Assembly (NCBI GenBank): GCA_900772695.1
Contig: CAAGRO010000170.1
Location: forward strand, 1-13,585
Length of the DNA: 13,585 bases
Source: an uncultured Oribacterium sp.
GTDB lineage: Bacteria > Bacillota > Clostridia > Lachnospirales > Lachnospiraceae
Direction of reading: 5' to 3'
The notes under the pieces are model-generated. The model ran no database searches and was not told the origin of the DNA. It saw only the letters and a program-made list of their open reading frames with translations. A program made the translations under genes and the position numbers. How positions within the stretch are numbered: position 1 is the first letter of the stretch; the number at the start of each line of letters is the position of its first letter. Positions 1 to 7,378 of the stretch are shown piece by piece.

Positions 1-515
1 CGACCGGAAGACTCAGCGAGACGGATCGTTTCATGGCGAGAACCTGGGACGAGCCGCGGCATGCCGCGATGCATCCGAACAATCGCTGGCTTTATATGTG
101 TGAGGAAAAGGGCGATAAGGTCCTGTACTTCCAGTTCGATGAGGAGAGCGGAAAGCTGAACGCTCTGCAGGAGCTGTCGACGGTGCCGGAGACGGTGACC
201 GCGTACTCCGATGCAAGTGAGGTCATGGTCGATCCATCCGGACAGTGGGTACTGGTGTCAAATCGTTACACCGACAGTATGGCGGTATACCACATCGATC
301 CGCTGACCGGTTACCTGAAGACCACCGGCTTCTTCCCATGTCTCGGAAAGACCCCGCGTTTCTTCACCTTCGCATCGAACGGAAAGTGCTATGTGGCGAA
401 TGAAGACAGCGATACCATCATCGAATTTGATTTTGATCCGGTGACCGGACAGCTGGTGCCGACCCTGAATATCATTCATACCGGAAGCCCGGTCTGCATC
501 ACCTTCCTTGACTGA
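1..515 (+). CDS. Lactonase-family beta-propeller protein, C-terminal part (5' end outside window)
   Basis: The reading frame is open from the first complete codon at position 3 to the TGA at 513-515, so the start lies upstream and the ATG at 33 is internal. About 170 C-terminal residues are present. They show the repeating blade pattern of the seven-bladed lactonase family (6-phosphogluconolactonase of the YbhE type; carboxy-muconate cyclase relatives): HPNNRWLYMCEE, VDPSGQWVLVSNRYTDS, GKTPRFFTFASNGKCYVANEDSD, and the family-typical ending SPVCITFLD. Members are usually cytosolic and hydrolyse sugar-acid or muconate-type lactones. Here the substrate cannot be told, but a lactonase ahead of carboxylate carriers and acid-sugar genes would fit opening of an acid lactone. 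The fold assignment is confident; the specific activity is not. Confidence 0.9.
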   Translation, partial: TGRLSETDRFMARTWDEPRHAAMHPNNRWLYMCEEKGDKVLYFQFDEESGKLNALQELSTVPETVTAYSDASEVMVDPSGQWVLVSNRYTDSMAVYHIDPLTGYLKTTGFFPCLGKTPRFFTFASNGKCYVANEDSDTIIEFDFDPVTGQLVPTLNIIHTGSPVCITFLD

Positions 516-534
516 TTTCGATGCATACGCTGCT

Positions 535-578
535 TTTCAGAGGAACGTCGGAGGAGCTTTGATCCTGGGACTCTGAAA
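535..578 (+). repeat. Inverted repeat between lactonase and carrier genes
   Basis: Perfect 8-bp arms TTTCAGAG (535-542) and CTCTGAAA (571-578) enclose a smaller pair, AGGA and TCCT (553-556, 564-567). There is no T-run after it, so it is not a convincing terminator. It could be a leader stem-loop or an operator for the downstream carrier gene. The TTTCAGA half-site recurs in the dyad at 9821-9862. Confidence 0.35.
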
Positions 579-611
579 TATGGCGAAACAATGACAAATG
601 GAGATAAAGAT

Positions 612-1877
612 ATGAATCTTGCAATTATTTCCCTGATTGCATTGCTGCTTGCAATTGCTCTCGGCTATTTTAAAAACATGAATGTAGGTATCGTGAGCAT
701 CGCACTCTCGATGATTCTGGGCCTCCTCTTTGATATCAAGGCAAAGGAACTGCTGAAGGGCTTCAGTTCTTCGCTGTTTTTCCAGATGGCGGGCATCACG
801 TTTCTGTTCGGTATCGTTAAAGCAAACGGAACACTGGAACTGAGCGCGAAGAAGATCATCCGCCTCGTGGGCACGAATCCGGTGGTGATCTCGATTGCGA
901 TGTTCCTGATCGGTGCAGTTCTCAGTGCGGTAGGGCCTGGCGCGATTCCGTGTCTCGCCATCATTCCGGTCATCGCGATTCCAATCGCGGTATCGGTCGG
1001 CATCAACCCGATTATGCTTTCCTGTATCGGTGATCTCGGCGTTCAGGCGACCCGTATGAGTCCACTGACACCGGAGGCAGCGGTTGTTCGCAATCTGATG
1101 GAGGAGCAGGGCATCGAAAGCGGTACGGTTCCGCTCATGATCGCTCTGGCTATCACCTGCGTGATTCTGGCGGTGATTCTGTTCATCTATTACAAGGGCT
1201 ACAAGCCGGATACCGCAGCGGTTTCTGCGAAGCAGGAAGAACTGCCGAAGCTTTCCTTCCAGCAGATCGCGTCGCTTCTCGGTCTTCTGGTACTTGCCGT
1301 CGGCGTTCTGTTTTTCTCGTTCAATGTCGGCTTCGCCGGCTTCACCATCGGTACGGTTCTCGTGCTGCTCGGTGCTGGAAATGATAAGGATGCCATCAAG
1401 GCGGTGCCATGGAATGTTATTTTTATGGTCATCGGTGTCGGTATCCTCATGAACATCATCACCATTTCCGGTGGTATCGACCTGATGGTCGCTGGTCTTG
1501 AGAAGGTGCTTTCTGCGAAGACGGCGTCCTGTGGTATGGGTATCCTCGCAGGTATCATGTCGTTCTTCAGTTCTGGACTCGGCGTGGTCTTCCCGACCCT
1601 GATTCCGACAGCAGGTGAGCTCGCGGCCGGTCTCGGCGCAAACCCAGTTGAGATCTGTGCGGCGATCGTTATCGGTGGTACAGTGACCGGATATTCTCCG
1701 ATTTCCACGGCCGGCGCACTCATGATGGCAGGCGTTGCGCAGCAGGAGAATGCAGAAGAGCGCTTCCCGTCGAAGAAGATCTTCGTAGAACTCTTCGCCG
1801 TTGCGTTTATCGCACTGGCCATCCTCGCCATTCTGGCCATCGTCGGCGTATACGGCTTCGCGGTCGGTCTTGCGTGA
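612..1877 (+). CDS. MatC-type dicarboxylate carrier (ion-transporter superfamily permease)
   Basis: An integral membrane carrier of 421 residues, with about eleven to twelve hydrophobic segments and a short polar loop near residues 195-220. The N-terminal half matches the MatC_N pattern (malonate/dicarboxylate carrier): AVGPGAIP at 106-113 and SPLTPEA at 150-156. The second half repeats the logic with SGLGVVFPTLIPT (321-333) and YSPISTAGAL (361-370), the two-fold re-entrant arrangement of this superfamily. The start at 612 is chosen because GGAG (600-603) lies 8 nt upstream; the in-frame ATG at 591 has no ribosome binding site. It probably imports a di- or tricarboxylate used by the enzymes downstream, in line with LTTR1 following it. 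The family is well supported; the substrate is unknown. Confidence 0.9.
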   Translation: MNLAIISLIALLLAIALGYFKNMNVGIVSIALSMILGLLFDIKAKELLKGFSSSLFFQMAGITFLFGIVKANGTLELSAKKIIRLVGTNPVVISIAMFLIGAVLSAVGPGAIPCLAIIPVIAIPIAVSVGINPIMLSCIGDLGVQATRMSPLTPEAAVVRNLMEEQGIESGTVPLMIALAITCVILAVILFIYYKGYKPDTAAVSAKQEELPKLSFQQIASLLGLLVLAVGVLFFSFNVGFAGFTIGTVLVLLGAGNDKDAIKAVPWNVIFMVIGVGILMNIITISGGIDLMVAGLEKVLSAKTASCGMGILAGIMSFFSSGLGVVFPTLIPTAGELAAGLGANPVEICAAIVIGGTVTGYSPISTAGALMMAGVAQQENAEERFPSKKIFVELFAVAFIALAILAILAIVGVYGFAVGLA

Positions 1878-1993
1878 TAATAGAATATCTGCTTTTGATG
1901 CAAGTCTGCCCTTTGAAGCGCAGTATGTGTATGCGTTCTGGCAGCATCTGACCGATAGAAAAAACCGGATACGTCGAATCAGCAGAATAGTAT

Positions 1994-2049
1994 GAGGCAA
2001 ATCTCCCTCGTGATGGTATGATAAAAGGACATCACGAGGGAGGTTTTTT
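1994..2049 (+). promoter_or_regulatory. Palindromic promoter/operator of LTTR1, also a terminator-like hairpin for upstream transcripts
   Basis: Perfect 13-bp arms lie at 2003-2015 (CTCCCTCGTGATG) and 2030-2042 (its complement). They extend by four more pairs, including one G-U, to a stem of about 17 bp with a 14-nt loop. A good -10 box, TATGAT (2017-2022), sits in the loop; the -35 region (1994-1999) is poor. The downstream arm contains the GGAGG ribosome binding site of LTTR1 (2039-2043) and is followed by six T (2044-2049). In DNA this looks like an autoregulatory operator. In RNA reading through from the carrier gene it would form a terminator-like hairpin that hides the ribosome binding site. 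Confidence 0.6.
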
Positions 2050-2925
2050 ATGCGGGACAGTGACTGGAAGATCATCTATGAGCTGCATCAGAATCCGAGC
2101 ATCACGAAGGTGTCGGGGCTTCTCTATAAGTCGCAGTCGGCGATTACGAAGCGGCTGCAGTCGATGGAGGAGGAACTTGCGTGCCGGATCGTAGAGCGGA
2201 CGCCACAGGGCGTGACGTTTACGAAGGAGGGTGAGTTTCTGTTTCAGATGGCGGAGAAGTATCTGCAGCTTGAAAATGAGATGCAGGAGGGACTTCGGAA
2301 GCTTCGGGAGCAGCATAAGGAAACGATTCTTCTCGGGTCAGCGTATACCTATACGAAGTATTCACTTTATGATGTGCTGAATCCGTTTACCGCGGCGCAT
2401 CCGAACATCAGCATCCGTGTCATCAACAAGCAGAGTAATGCTCTGTATGAGATGCTGATGGAGGGGAAGCTCGATGCGGCGTTTATCCGCTCGGACTATA
2501 CGGCGGGCGTCTATCATGAGCTCGTCGATCATACCGCAGCGTACTGCGTGACGCGGGATCCGGTGAATCTCGATGCGCTGCCATCGATGGAACAGGTGGC
2601 CTATCAGACAAATGAGAAGACCATCGGGAAGATCGAAGCATGGTGGATGGAGCGCTTCGGCACGAGGCTGCCGGAGCCGGCAGAGGATGTGGGCTACATT
2701 GAATTCGCATTTCGAAGTATCGCCGCAGGAAACCGGTATCTGCTCTGCTTCCTGCCGGATAATTTCGTCAATGAATTCCATCTGACCCTGGCACCGCTTC
2801 TCACGAAGGACGGAAGGCAGATCACGCGAGACAGCTGGTTCATCTATAAGAAGGAGAAGAACCGCCGGGCGGTGGTGGATGAGCTGATCCAGTATGTGGA
2901 AAAGCACGTGAAGATTCGGGGATGA
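2050..2925 (+). CDS. LysR-type transcriptional regulator (LTTR1)
   Basis: A 291-residue cytosolic DNA-binding regulator of normal LysR length. The N-terminal winged helix-turn-helix spans roughly residues 5-62, with recognition region SQSAITKRLQSMEEEL (28-43) and the wing motif QGVTFTKEGEFLF. A linker helix (about 65-90) leads to the periplasmic-binding-protein-like effector domain, starting near ILLGSAYTYTKY. The start is set by GGAGG 6 nt upstream. It lies between the MatC-type carrier and the isocitrate-type dehydrogenase, so it probably senses the transported acid or a pathway intermediate and controls these genes. It belongs to a different subgroup from LTTR2 and LTTR3, which share a FDRxTNPxSLT motif that this protein lacks. 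No obvious terminator follows it. Confidence 0.93.
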   Translation: MRDSDWKIIYELHQNPSITKVSGLLYKSQSAITKRLQSMEEELACRIVERTPQGVTFTKEGEFLFQMAEKYLQLENEMQEGLRKLREQHKETILLGSAYTYTKYSLYDVLNPFTAAHPNISIRVINKQSNALYEMLMEGKLDAAFIRSDYTAGVYHELVDHTAAYCVTRDPVNLDALPSMEQVAYQTNEKTIGKIEAWWMERFGTRLPEPAEDVGYIEFAFRSIAAGNRYLLCFLPDNFVNEFHLTLAPLLTKDGRQITRDSWFIYKKEKNRRAVVDELIQYVEKHVKIRG

Positions 2926-3017
2926 AAACAGAAGAAACTGTGGAAATCGCGAACACGGTGAGAAAAATGCATTCGATTTGCCTGCTGGATAAATACTCAT
3001 AGAAAACGTCTTATGAC

Positions 3018-3066
3018 ATATATATTTTTATATATATTTTACTATATGGTGTATCGCCGATATACT
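3018..3066 (+). promoter_or_regulatory. Promoter of the isocitrate-type dehydrogenase gene with AT-only palindrome upstream
   Basis: TTTACT (3038-3043) and TATACT (3061-3066) are separated by 17 bp, a plausible housekeeping promoter starting near 3073. Immediately upstream lies a pure A/T palindrome, ATATATAT-TTTT-ATATATAT (3018-3037), standing out from GC-rich surroundings. It could act as an UP element or a melted/bent site. A short dyad, TATCG-C-CGATA (3052-3062), lies in the spacer. Confidence 0.55.
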
Positions 3067-3079
3067 TTCACTATAGAAG

Positions 3080-3108
3080 GAATGCACACGAAACGCGCGT
3101 GGGCATTC
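3080..3108 (+). other. Leader hairpin ahead of dehydrogenase gene
   Basis: GAATGC (3080-3085) pairs with GCATTC (3103-3108), and inside it CACG (3087-3090) pairs with CGTG (3098-3101), around a 7-nt loop. It lies in the predicted 5' leader (about 3073-3160). It has no T-run, so it may stabilise the RNA or bind a factor rather than terminate. Confidence 0.35.
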
Positions 3109-3160
3109 GGGTATGAATACTGTAGAGCGCCGTTCAGGGCGGTGGAAAAAGGAGAGAAAG

Positions 3161-4336
3161 ATGATTACAGAAGAGCAGATCAAGGCAGCAGAAGCGAAGT
3201 TTGGTGAGCTGATCCGGAACGAGAATGCACGGATCGAGGCGATGAAGAAGGACAGTGAGGTGAAGGACTTCTCGAAGCTTTCACATATCCGGGTCGGCAT
3301 CCTGCCGGGCGATGGCATCGGCCCGATCATCATGGAGCAGGCGGTTCGCGTCGTGAATGAGTTGCTGAAGGAAGAAATCGCATCCGGTCGTGTCGAGCTC
3401 CACGAGATCCCGGGCATGACCATCGAGCGGAGATCCGAGCTCATGGAGTCGCTTCCTGCAGATGTCATGGAGGAGTGTAAAAAGTGCGATGTACTCGTGA
3501 AGGGCCCGTTCGTAACACCGAGACCTGGTGATCCATATCCAAATCTCGTATCCGCAAACTCCCTTCTCAGAAGAGGCCTCAACCTCTTCGCTGCAGTACG
3601 TCCGATCAAGATGCCGGATAAGGGCATCGACTGGACCTTCTTCCGCGAGAACATCGAGGGTGAGTATATCTGGGGCAACAAGGGCATCGAGGTCAATGAG
3701 GATCTCGGCATCGACTTCAAGGTCTGCACGAAGCCGGGCGCAGAGCGTATCGCACGTGCTGCCTTCGAGTTTGCACGTAAGAATGGCAAGACCAACGTGA
3801 CCGTCGTCACGAAGTCCAACATCGTAAAGCTCGCAGATGGCAACTTCCTGAAGACCGTTCACCGCATCGGTGCCGAGGAGTACCCGGAGATCGAGGTGCA
3901 GGACAGACTCGTCGATGCGATGGCAGCGAAGATGACGGATCCGGAGTTTAACGCAGGCATCCAGGTTGTGGTTCTTCCGAACCTCTATGGTGATATCGTG
4001 ACCGATGTCGCCGCTGAGCTTCAGGGTGGTCTCGGTACCGCCTCCAGCTCCAACATCGGTAACCAGTATGCACTCTTCGAGGCGATCCATGGTACCGCAC
4101 CATACCTTATGAGCCATGGCCGTGGAAATTACGCAAATCCATGCTCCCTCATCCGTGCGATGGGTGAGATGATGGCTCACATCGGCTACGGTGACCGTAA
4201 GGCCATCCTGGACCAGGCGCTTGAGATCTGCACGGTGACTGAACGGAAGGTCGTACTGACCACCGAGACCAAGGATGCTTCTGCAGCCGAGTTCACCGAT
4301 TACCTCATCGAGACCATCCAGGGTCTGGAGAAGTAA
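3161..4336 (+). CDS. Isocitrate-type NAD(P)-dependent beta-decarboxylating dehydrogenase
   Basis: A 391-residue member of the isocitrate/isopropylmalate dehydrogenase family (PF00180 type), which oxidises a 2-hydroxy acid and loses the neighbouring carboxylate. The catalytic set of isocitrate dehydrogenase can be placed: GDGIG 50-54, S131 and N133 with R137 and R147 in the substrate loop, FREN with R162, catalytic Y169 seven residues later, K218, D252, D278 and D282, and the coenzyme loop HGTAP 310-314. The S-x-N pattern favours an isocitrate-like acid over isopropylmalate. The Lys-Tyr pair of NADP-dependent E. coli isocitrate dehydrogenase is absent after HGTAP (here YL), so NAD use is possible. 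ATG 3161 follows AGGAGA; an upstream in-frame ATG (3113) has no ribosome binding site. The PrpF and RraA-type neighbours suggest a catabolic role rather than the TCA cycle itself. Confidence 0.9.
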   Translation: MITEEQIKAAEAKFGELIRNENARIEAMKKDSEVKDFSKLSHIRVGILPGDGIGPIIMEQAVRVVNELLKEEIASGRVELHEIPGMTIERRSELMESLPADVMEECKKCDVLVKGPFVTPRPGDPYPNLVSANSLLRRGLNLFAAVRPIKMPDKGIDWTFFRENIEGEYIWGNKGIEVNEDLGIDFKVCTKPGAERIARAAFEFARKNGKTNVTVVTKSNIVKLADGNFLKTVHRIGAEEYPEIEVQDRLVDAMAAKMTDPEFNAGIQVVVLPNLYGDIVTDVAAELQGGLGTASSSNIGNQYALFEAIHGTAPYLMSHGRGNYANPCSLIRAMGEMMAHIGYGDRKAILDQALEICTVTERKVVLTTETKDASAAEFTDYLIETIQGLEK

Positions 4337-4366
4337 TTTCTTTACACCTTGAAATATGAAATTTCG

Positions 4367-4396
4367 ACAGCATCCTTCGGAATCGGAGGATGCTGT
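4367..4396 (+). terminator. Terminator-like hairpin after dehydrogenase gene
   Basis: Perfect 10-bp arms ACAGCATCCT (4367-4376) and AGGATGCTGT (4387-4396) can extend inward. They lie 30 nt after the stop codon. The following sequence is only partly T-rich (TGCTTAT), so termination may be incomplete and allow some transcription into the PrpF-family gene. Confidence 0.5.
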
Positions 4397-4418
4397 TGCT
4401 TATATGAAGCAGGAAAGA

Positions 4419-4481
4419 ACCGTCCGCAGGGCGGTAAATTCAAGTGACCATCCCGCGATGAAAGCGCATTGCAGGGGATGG
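4419..4481 (+). other. Structured leader upstream of PrpF-family gene
   Basis: Two further stems follow the terminator-like hairpin. One runs at 4419-4435 (ACCGTCC with GGGCGGT, one G-U pair). The second joins CCATCCC (4448-4454) with GGGATGG (4475-4481), ending 9 nt before the ribosome binding site at 4491-4495. No -10/-35 pair was convincing here. This could be a processed leader or an unrecognised regulatory RNA; it matches no riboswitch class I know. Confidence 0.3.
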
Positions 4482-4501
4482 CTTTCGGAAAGGAGTCTGT
4501 A

Positions 4502-5650
4502 ATGAGAAAATTTAAGACAGTATTCATGCGTGGCGGCACCTCGAAGGGATGCCTTTTTAAGAAGGAAGATCTTCCGGCAGACAGAGCCGAGTGGGATCAG
4601 ATTTTCCTGCAGGTCATGGGAAGCCCGGATCCGAAGCAGATCGATGGCATGGGCGGCACCGTTTCCTCCAACAACAAGATCGTCGTGATCTGGAAGTCCG
4701 AGGAGCCGAATGTGGACATCGAGTACCTGGTCGGCCAGGTCATCGTTGGAAAGGAGCAGGTGGACTATAAGTCAAACTGTGGCAACATGACCGCTGCGGT
4801 CCCGGCGTTTGCGGTCGAAGAGGGCATGGTCGAGATCCAGGAGCCGATTACGACCGTCCGAATGCTGAATAAGAATACCGATAAGTATATCAATGTCGAT
4901 GTACCAATCGACCCGGAGACCCATACCTTCGCGCAGGATGGTGACTGCGAGATCGCCGGTGTCGATGGAACGGCAGCCGAGCTGAAGGTCGACTTCCTGA
5001 ATCCGGCCGGTGCAAAGACCGGTAAGCTGCTTCCAACCGGACATGTCATCGATACGCTTGAGATCCCGGGTTTCGGAAAGCTCGAGGCGACCATTATCGA
5101 TGTGTCGAACCCGATCGTCCTGGTACGTGCTGAAGACATCGGCATGAAGGGCACCGAGCTTCCGTCTGAAATCAATGCGAACACCCTGGTGATGGAGCTC
5201 CTCGAGAAGATCCGTGGCACCGCCTGCGTGATGATGGGCTTCGCGAAGGACCTTCAGGATGCGACGGATCATCAGCCGGGCGTTCCGAAAGTCGGCTTCG
5301 TGACGAGTCCGGTCAGCTTTACGGATATCGAGGGGAAGGAGGTCGACGCAGAAAAGATGGACATCTGTGCCCGTGTCATTTCTGTCTTCAAGTGCCACAA
5401 GGCGATTCCGCTGACCGCTGCCAGCTCGGTTTCCACTGCCGCCTTCCTGGATGGTACGATCGTGAACCAGATTGCACCGGTGAAGCCGGGGCAGACCACG
5501 GTCCGCATCGGTCATCCGAGCGGTGTGATGACCATGGTGCCGACCGTCGAGAAACAGGGCGAGAACATGGCGGACGCAAAGGTGCCGGGCGTCGCAGTAC
5601 AGCGGACCGCCCGTCGTATCATGGATGGGTATGTCTATGTCAGAAATTAA
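4502..5650 (+). CDS. PrpF-family isomerase (methylaconitate / oxalomesaconate isomerase-like)
   Basis: A 382-residue protein with a diaminopimelate-epimerase-like fold. It carries the PrpF signatures RGGTSKG (10-16), GGTVSSNNK (51-59) and SNCGNMTAAV (91-100), plus NPIVLVRAEDIG (203-214). K59 and C93 are 34 residues apart, the spacing I recall for K73 and C107 of Shewanella PrpF, so the active site appears intact. Known members move a C=C bond or change its geometry in unsaturated di- and tricarboxylates: PrpF on methylaconitate (trans-aconitate was used as a ligand), LigU/GalD on oxalomesaconate, and Mii on methylitaconate. The start at 4502 has AGGAG 6 nt upstream. The 3' end overlaps the RraA-family gene, a pairing also expected in oxalomesaconate pathways. 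The exact substrate is open. Confidence 0.9.
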   Translation: MRKFKTVFMRGGTSKGCLFKKEDLPADRAEWDQIFLQVMGSPDPKQIDGMGGTVSSNNKIVVIWKSEEPNVDIEYLVGQVIVGKEQVDYKSNCGNMTAAVPAFAVEEGMVEIQEPITTVRMLNKNTDKYINVDVPIDPETHTFAQDGDCEIAGVDGTAAELKVDFLNPAGAKTGKLLPTGHVIDTLEIPGFGKLEATIIDVSNPIVLVRAEDIGMKGTELPSEINANTLVMELLEKIRGTACVMMGFAKDLQDATDHQPGVPKVGFVTSPVSFTDIEGKEVDAEKMDICARVISVFKCHKAIPLTAASSVSTAAFLDGTIVNQIAPVKPGQTTVRIGHPSGVMTMVPTVEKQGENMADAKVPGVAVQRTARRIMDGYVYVRN

Positions 5651-6254
5651 GAAAATACTGGAGCGTCTTCGGACCTTTACGGTACCGGAGCTCTGCGATG
5701 GGTTGCCGCTCTACCATGTCATGGATCATGAGATCAAGCCGCGGGTCGGCAGTACCCACATCGTCGGGACCGCCGTCACGGTTGACGTGCCATCCGGCGA
5801 GGGTGGCATCGTCGCCGATGCGATTCTCGCGCTGAAGCCGGGAGACATCCTGGTGGTTTCCGGAAAGGGAAACTGCGAATGCTCCTACTGGGGCGATCAT
5901 CGCTCCCTCTGTGCGAAGATGATGGGTGCAGAGGGCGTGATCGTGGATGGTGCATTCCGGGACATCGAGGGCTGTGAAAATGTCGGCTTCCCGATCTTTG
6001 CGAAGGGACTGACCTGTGGCACGGCGCAGAAGTCCGGCGTCGGTGCCATCAATGTGCCGGTGGCCTGCGGCAACCAGGTGGTGATGCCGGGGGATATCAT
6101 CTGTGCAGACCGAAACGGTGTGCTCGTGATGCGACCGGAGGAAGCACTGGAGGCGATGGCGAAATCGCTGGATAAGAAGCAGCGACAGGAGGCCACCGTC
6201 CGGGAGATGATCGAGACCGGAAAGGTCATGACGAAGATCAAAAAGAGCGTATAA
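5637..6254 (+). CDS. RraA-family protein, HMG/CHA aldolase-like
   Basis: A 205-residue protein of the RraA-like fold, a family that includes class II 4-hydroxy-4-methyl-2-oxoglutarate / 4-carboxy-4-hydroxy-2-oxoadipate aldolases and RNase E inhibitors. The enzyme signature is present: WGDHRS (85-90), the helix to GAEGVIVDGAFRD (97-109) with R108 and metal-binding D109, then CGNQVVMPGD and ADRNGV (157-162). These support a pyruvate-releasing aldolase or oxaloacetate decarboxylase rather than an RNase E regulator. The gene overlaps the end of the PrpF-family gene. ATGs at 5625, 5631 and 5637 are all in frame; 5637 gives the usual MSE-type start, with a weak GGATGGG upstream, and translation is probably coupled. 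Together the two genes would isomerise an unsaturated acid and cleave a hydroxy-oxo acid. No hydratase is seen in the window. Confidence 0.88.
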   Translation: MSEIKKILERLRTFTVPELCDGLPLYHVMDHEIKPRVGSTHIVGTAVTVDVPSGEGGIVADAILALKPGDILVVSGKGNCECSYWGDHRSLCAKMMGAEGVIVDGAFRDIEGCENVGFPIFAKGLTCGTAQKSGVGAINVPVACGNQVVMPGDIICADRNGVLVMRPEEALEAMAKSLDKKQRQEATVREMIETGKVMTKIKKSV

Positions 6255-6269
6255 GCAGTCTGCATGACT

Positions 6270-6317
6270 TCGATAGGGAATATCGATTATCCATCAAAGA
6301 AAAGTCGGCGTATACTA
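6270..6317 (+). promoter_or_regulatory. Putative promoter and operator of the AEC permease gene
   Basis: A perfect dyad, TCGATA-GGGAA-TATCGA (6270-6286), lies upstream of a -10-like TATACT (6312-6317); the -35 is weak. The dyad centre would be about 46 bp before the predicted start site, a position used by LysR-type activators. The leader that follows (about 6320-6420) contains two copies of GGGGACAGC and some stem potential. Confidence 0.35.
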
Positions 6318-6423
6318 AGGGGACAGCTCCTCACGCCGGCCCGGATCGGTCATGCATCCGAAAACGGGCGCAGCGCATGGGGACAGCCTTCGAGGCATGA
6401 TGTGAAAGGATAGAGAGAATTCT

Positions 6424-7368
6424 ATGGAAAATCTGATCTTCAGTCTCAATGCAACGATGCCGATTTTTCTTATGATGGTGCTGGGCTATGTCCTGCACCA
6501 GATCGGCTGGCTTGATACGGATTTTGCAAGTAAGTTAAACAAGTTTGTATTTCTGATACCGCTGCCGGTAAATCTGTTCGTACAGGTATCGGCACTCGAT
6601 ATCCGCGCAGCCTGGGATACCCGCTTCGTCGTATTCTGCTTCGTCGCAACACTGCTGAGTGTCATGATTGCAGCCGTTCTTTCACGACTGCTTCATGATC
6701 ATGCAGAGCGTGGCGAATTCGTGCAGGCGGCGTACCGCTCGAGTGCCTCCCTGATCGGGGTGGCCTTTATCGAGAATATCTATGGTACCGCCGGCATGGC
6801 ACCGCTCATGATCATCGGTGCGGTACCGCTTTATAATGTGATGGCCGTCGTGGCCCTCAGCCTGACCGATCCGGAGAATAAGGGACTCGATAAAAAGACG
6901 CTCTCGAAGACCGCTCGTGGCATCGTGAAGAATCCGATCATCATCGGTATTCTGGTCGGCCTTCTCTGGTCGCTTCTTCGTATCCCGCAGCCGAAGATTC
7001 TGCTCACGACCTGCAGTAAGGTCGGGGCACTGGGCACCCCGCTCGGTCTGATGGCCATGGGTGCGATGTTTGACTTCAAGAAGGCCTTCGGTAAGCTGGG
7101 ACCGGCCTTCGGAGCCACGTTCCTTAAGCTGATCGGCTTCAACATCCTTTTCCTGCCGATGGCGGTCGCACTCGGTTTTCGGACCGAAAAGCTGGTGGCG
7201 ATTCTCGTCATGCTTGGTTCCGCCACGACCGTGAGCTGCTATGTCATGGCGCGGAACATGCACCACGAGGGGACACTGACCTCCTCGGTCGTTATGCTGA
7301 CGACGCTTTTCAGCGCGTTTTCCCTCACCTTCTGGCTGTGGCTTGTGAAGACGCTGGGGCTGATTTAA
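6424..7368 (+). CDS. AEC-family (auxin efflux carrier / malate permease type) transporter
   Basis: A 314-residue membrane protein with the AEC layout: five N-terminal hydrophobic helices starting NATMPIFLMMVLGYVL, a central cytosolic loop rich in charge (about 150-165, DPENKGLDKK), and five C-terminal helices. Family marks include KLNKFVFLIPLPVNLF, ASLIGVAFIENIYG, AVPLYNVMAVV and GTPLGLMAMGA. Bacterial AEC members move malate, malonate, lactate and related organic acids across the cytoplasmic membrane. This is the second carboxylate carrier of the module after the MatC-type protein, and may export an end product or import another acid. Its own upstream region and a strong terminator right after it indicate a separate transcript. 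The ribosome binding site is modest (AAAGGATAGAGAG). Confidence 0.9.
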   Translation: MENLIFSLNATMPIFLMMVLGYVLHQIGWLDTDFASKLNKFVFLIPLPVNLFVQVSALDIRAAWDTRFVVFCFVATLLSVMIAAVLSRLLHDHAERGEFVQAAYRSSASLIGVAFIENIYGTAGMAPLMIIGAVPLYNVMAVVALSLTDPENKGLDKKTLSKTARGIVKNPIIIGILVGLLWSLLRIPQPKILLTTCSKVGALGTPLGLMAMGAMFDFKKAFGKLGPAFGATFLKLIGFNILFLPMAVALGFRTEKLVAILVMLGSATTVSCYVMARNMHHEGTLTSSVVMLTTLFSAFSLTFWLWLVKTLGLI

Positions 7369-7378
7369 TCCTGAGTTT

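Noticed and set aside
537..2075. Long minus-strand open frame (512 codons) opposite the carrier gene
   Set aside because: It is low-complexity, rich in Arg, Asp and His, shows no family motif, and runs antiparallel to a clear membrane carrier; it is a codon-bias shadow.
3113..3160. N-terminal extension of the first dehydrogenase from ATG 3113
   Set aside because: There is no ribosome binding site before it, while ATG 3161 has a strong one.
3281..4180. Long minus-strand frame opposite the isocitrate-type dehydrogenase
   Set aside because: It has no ribosome binding site or recognisable domain and overlaps a gene with a full catalytic residue set.
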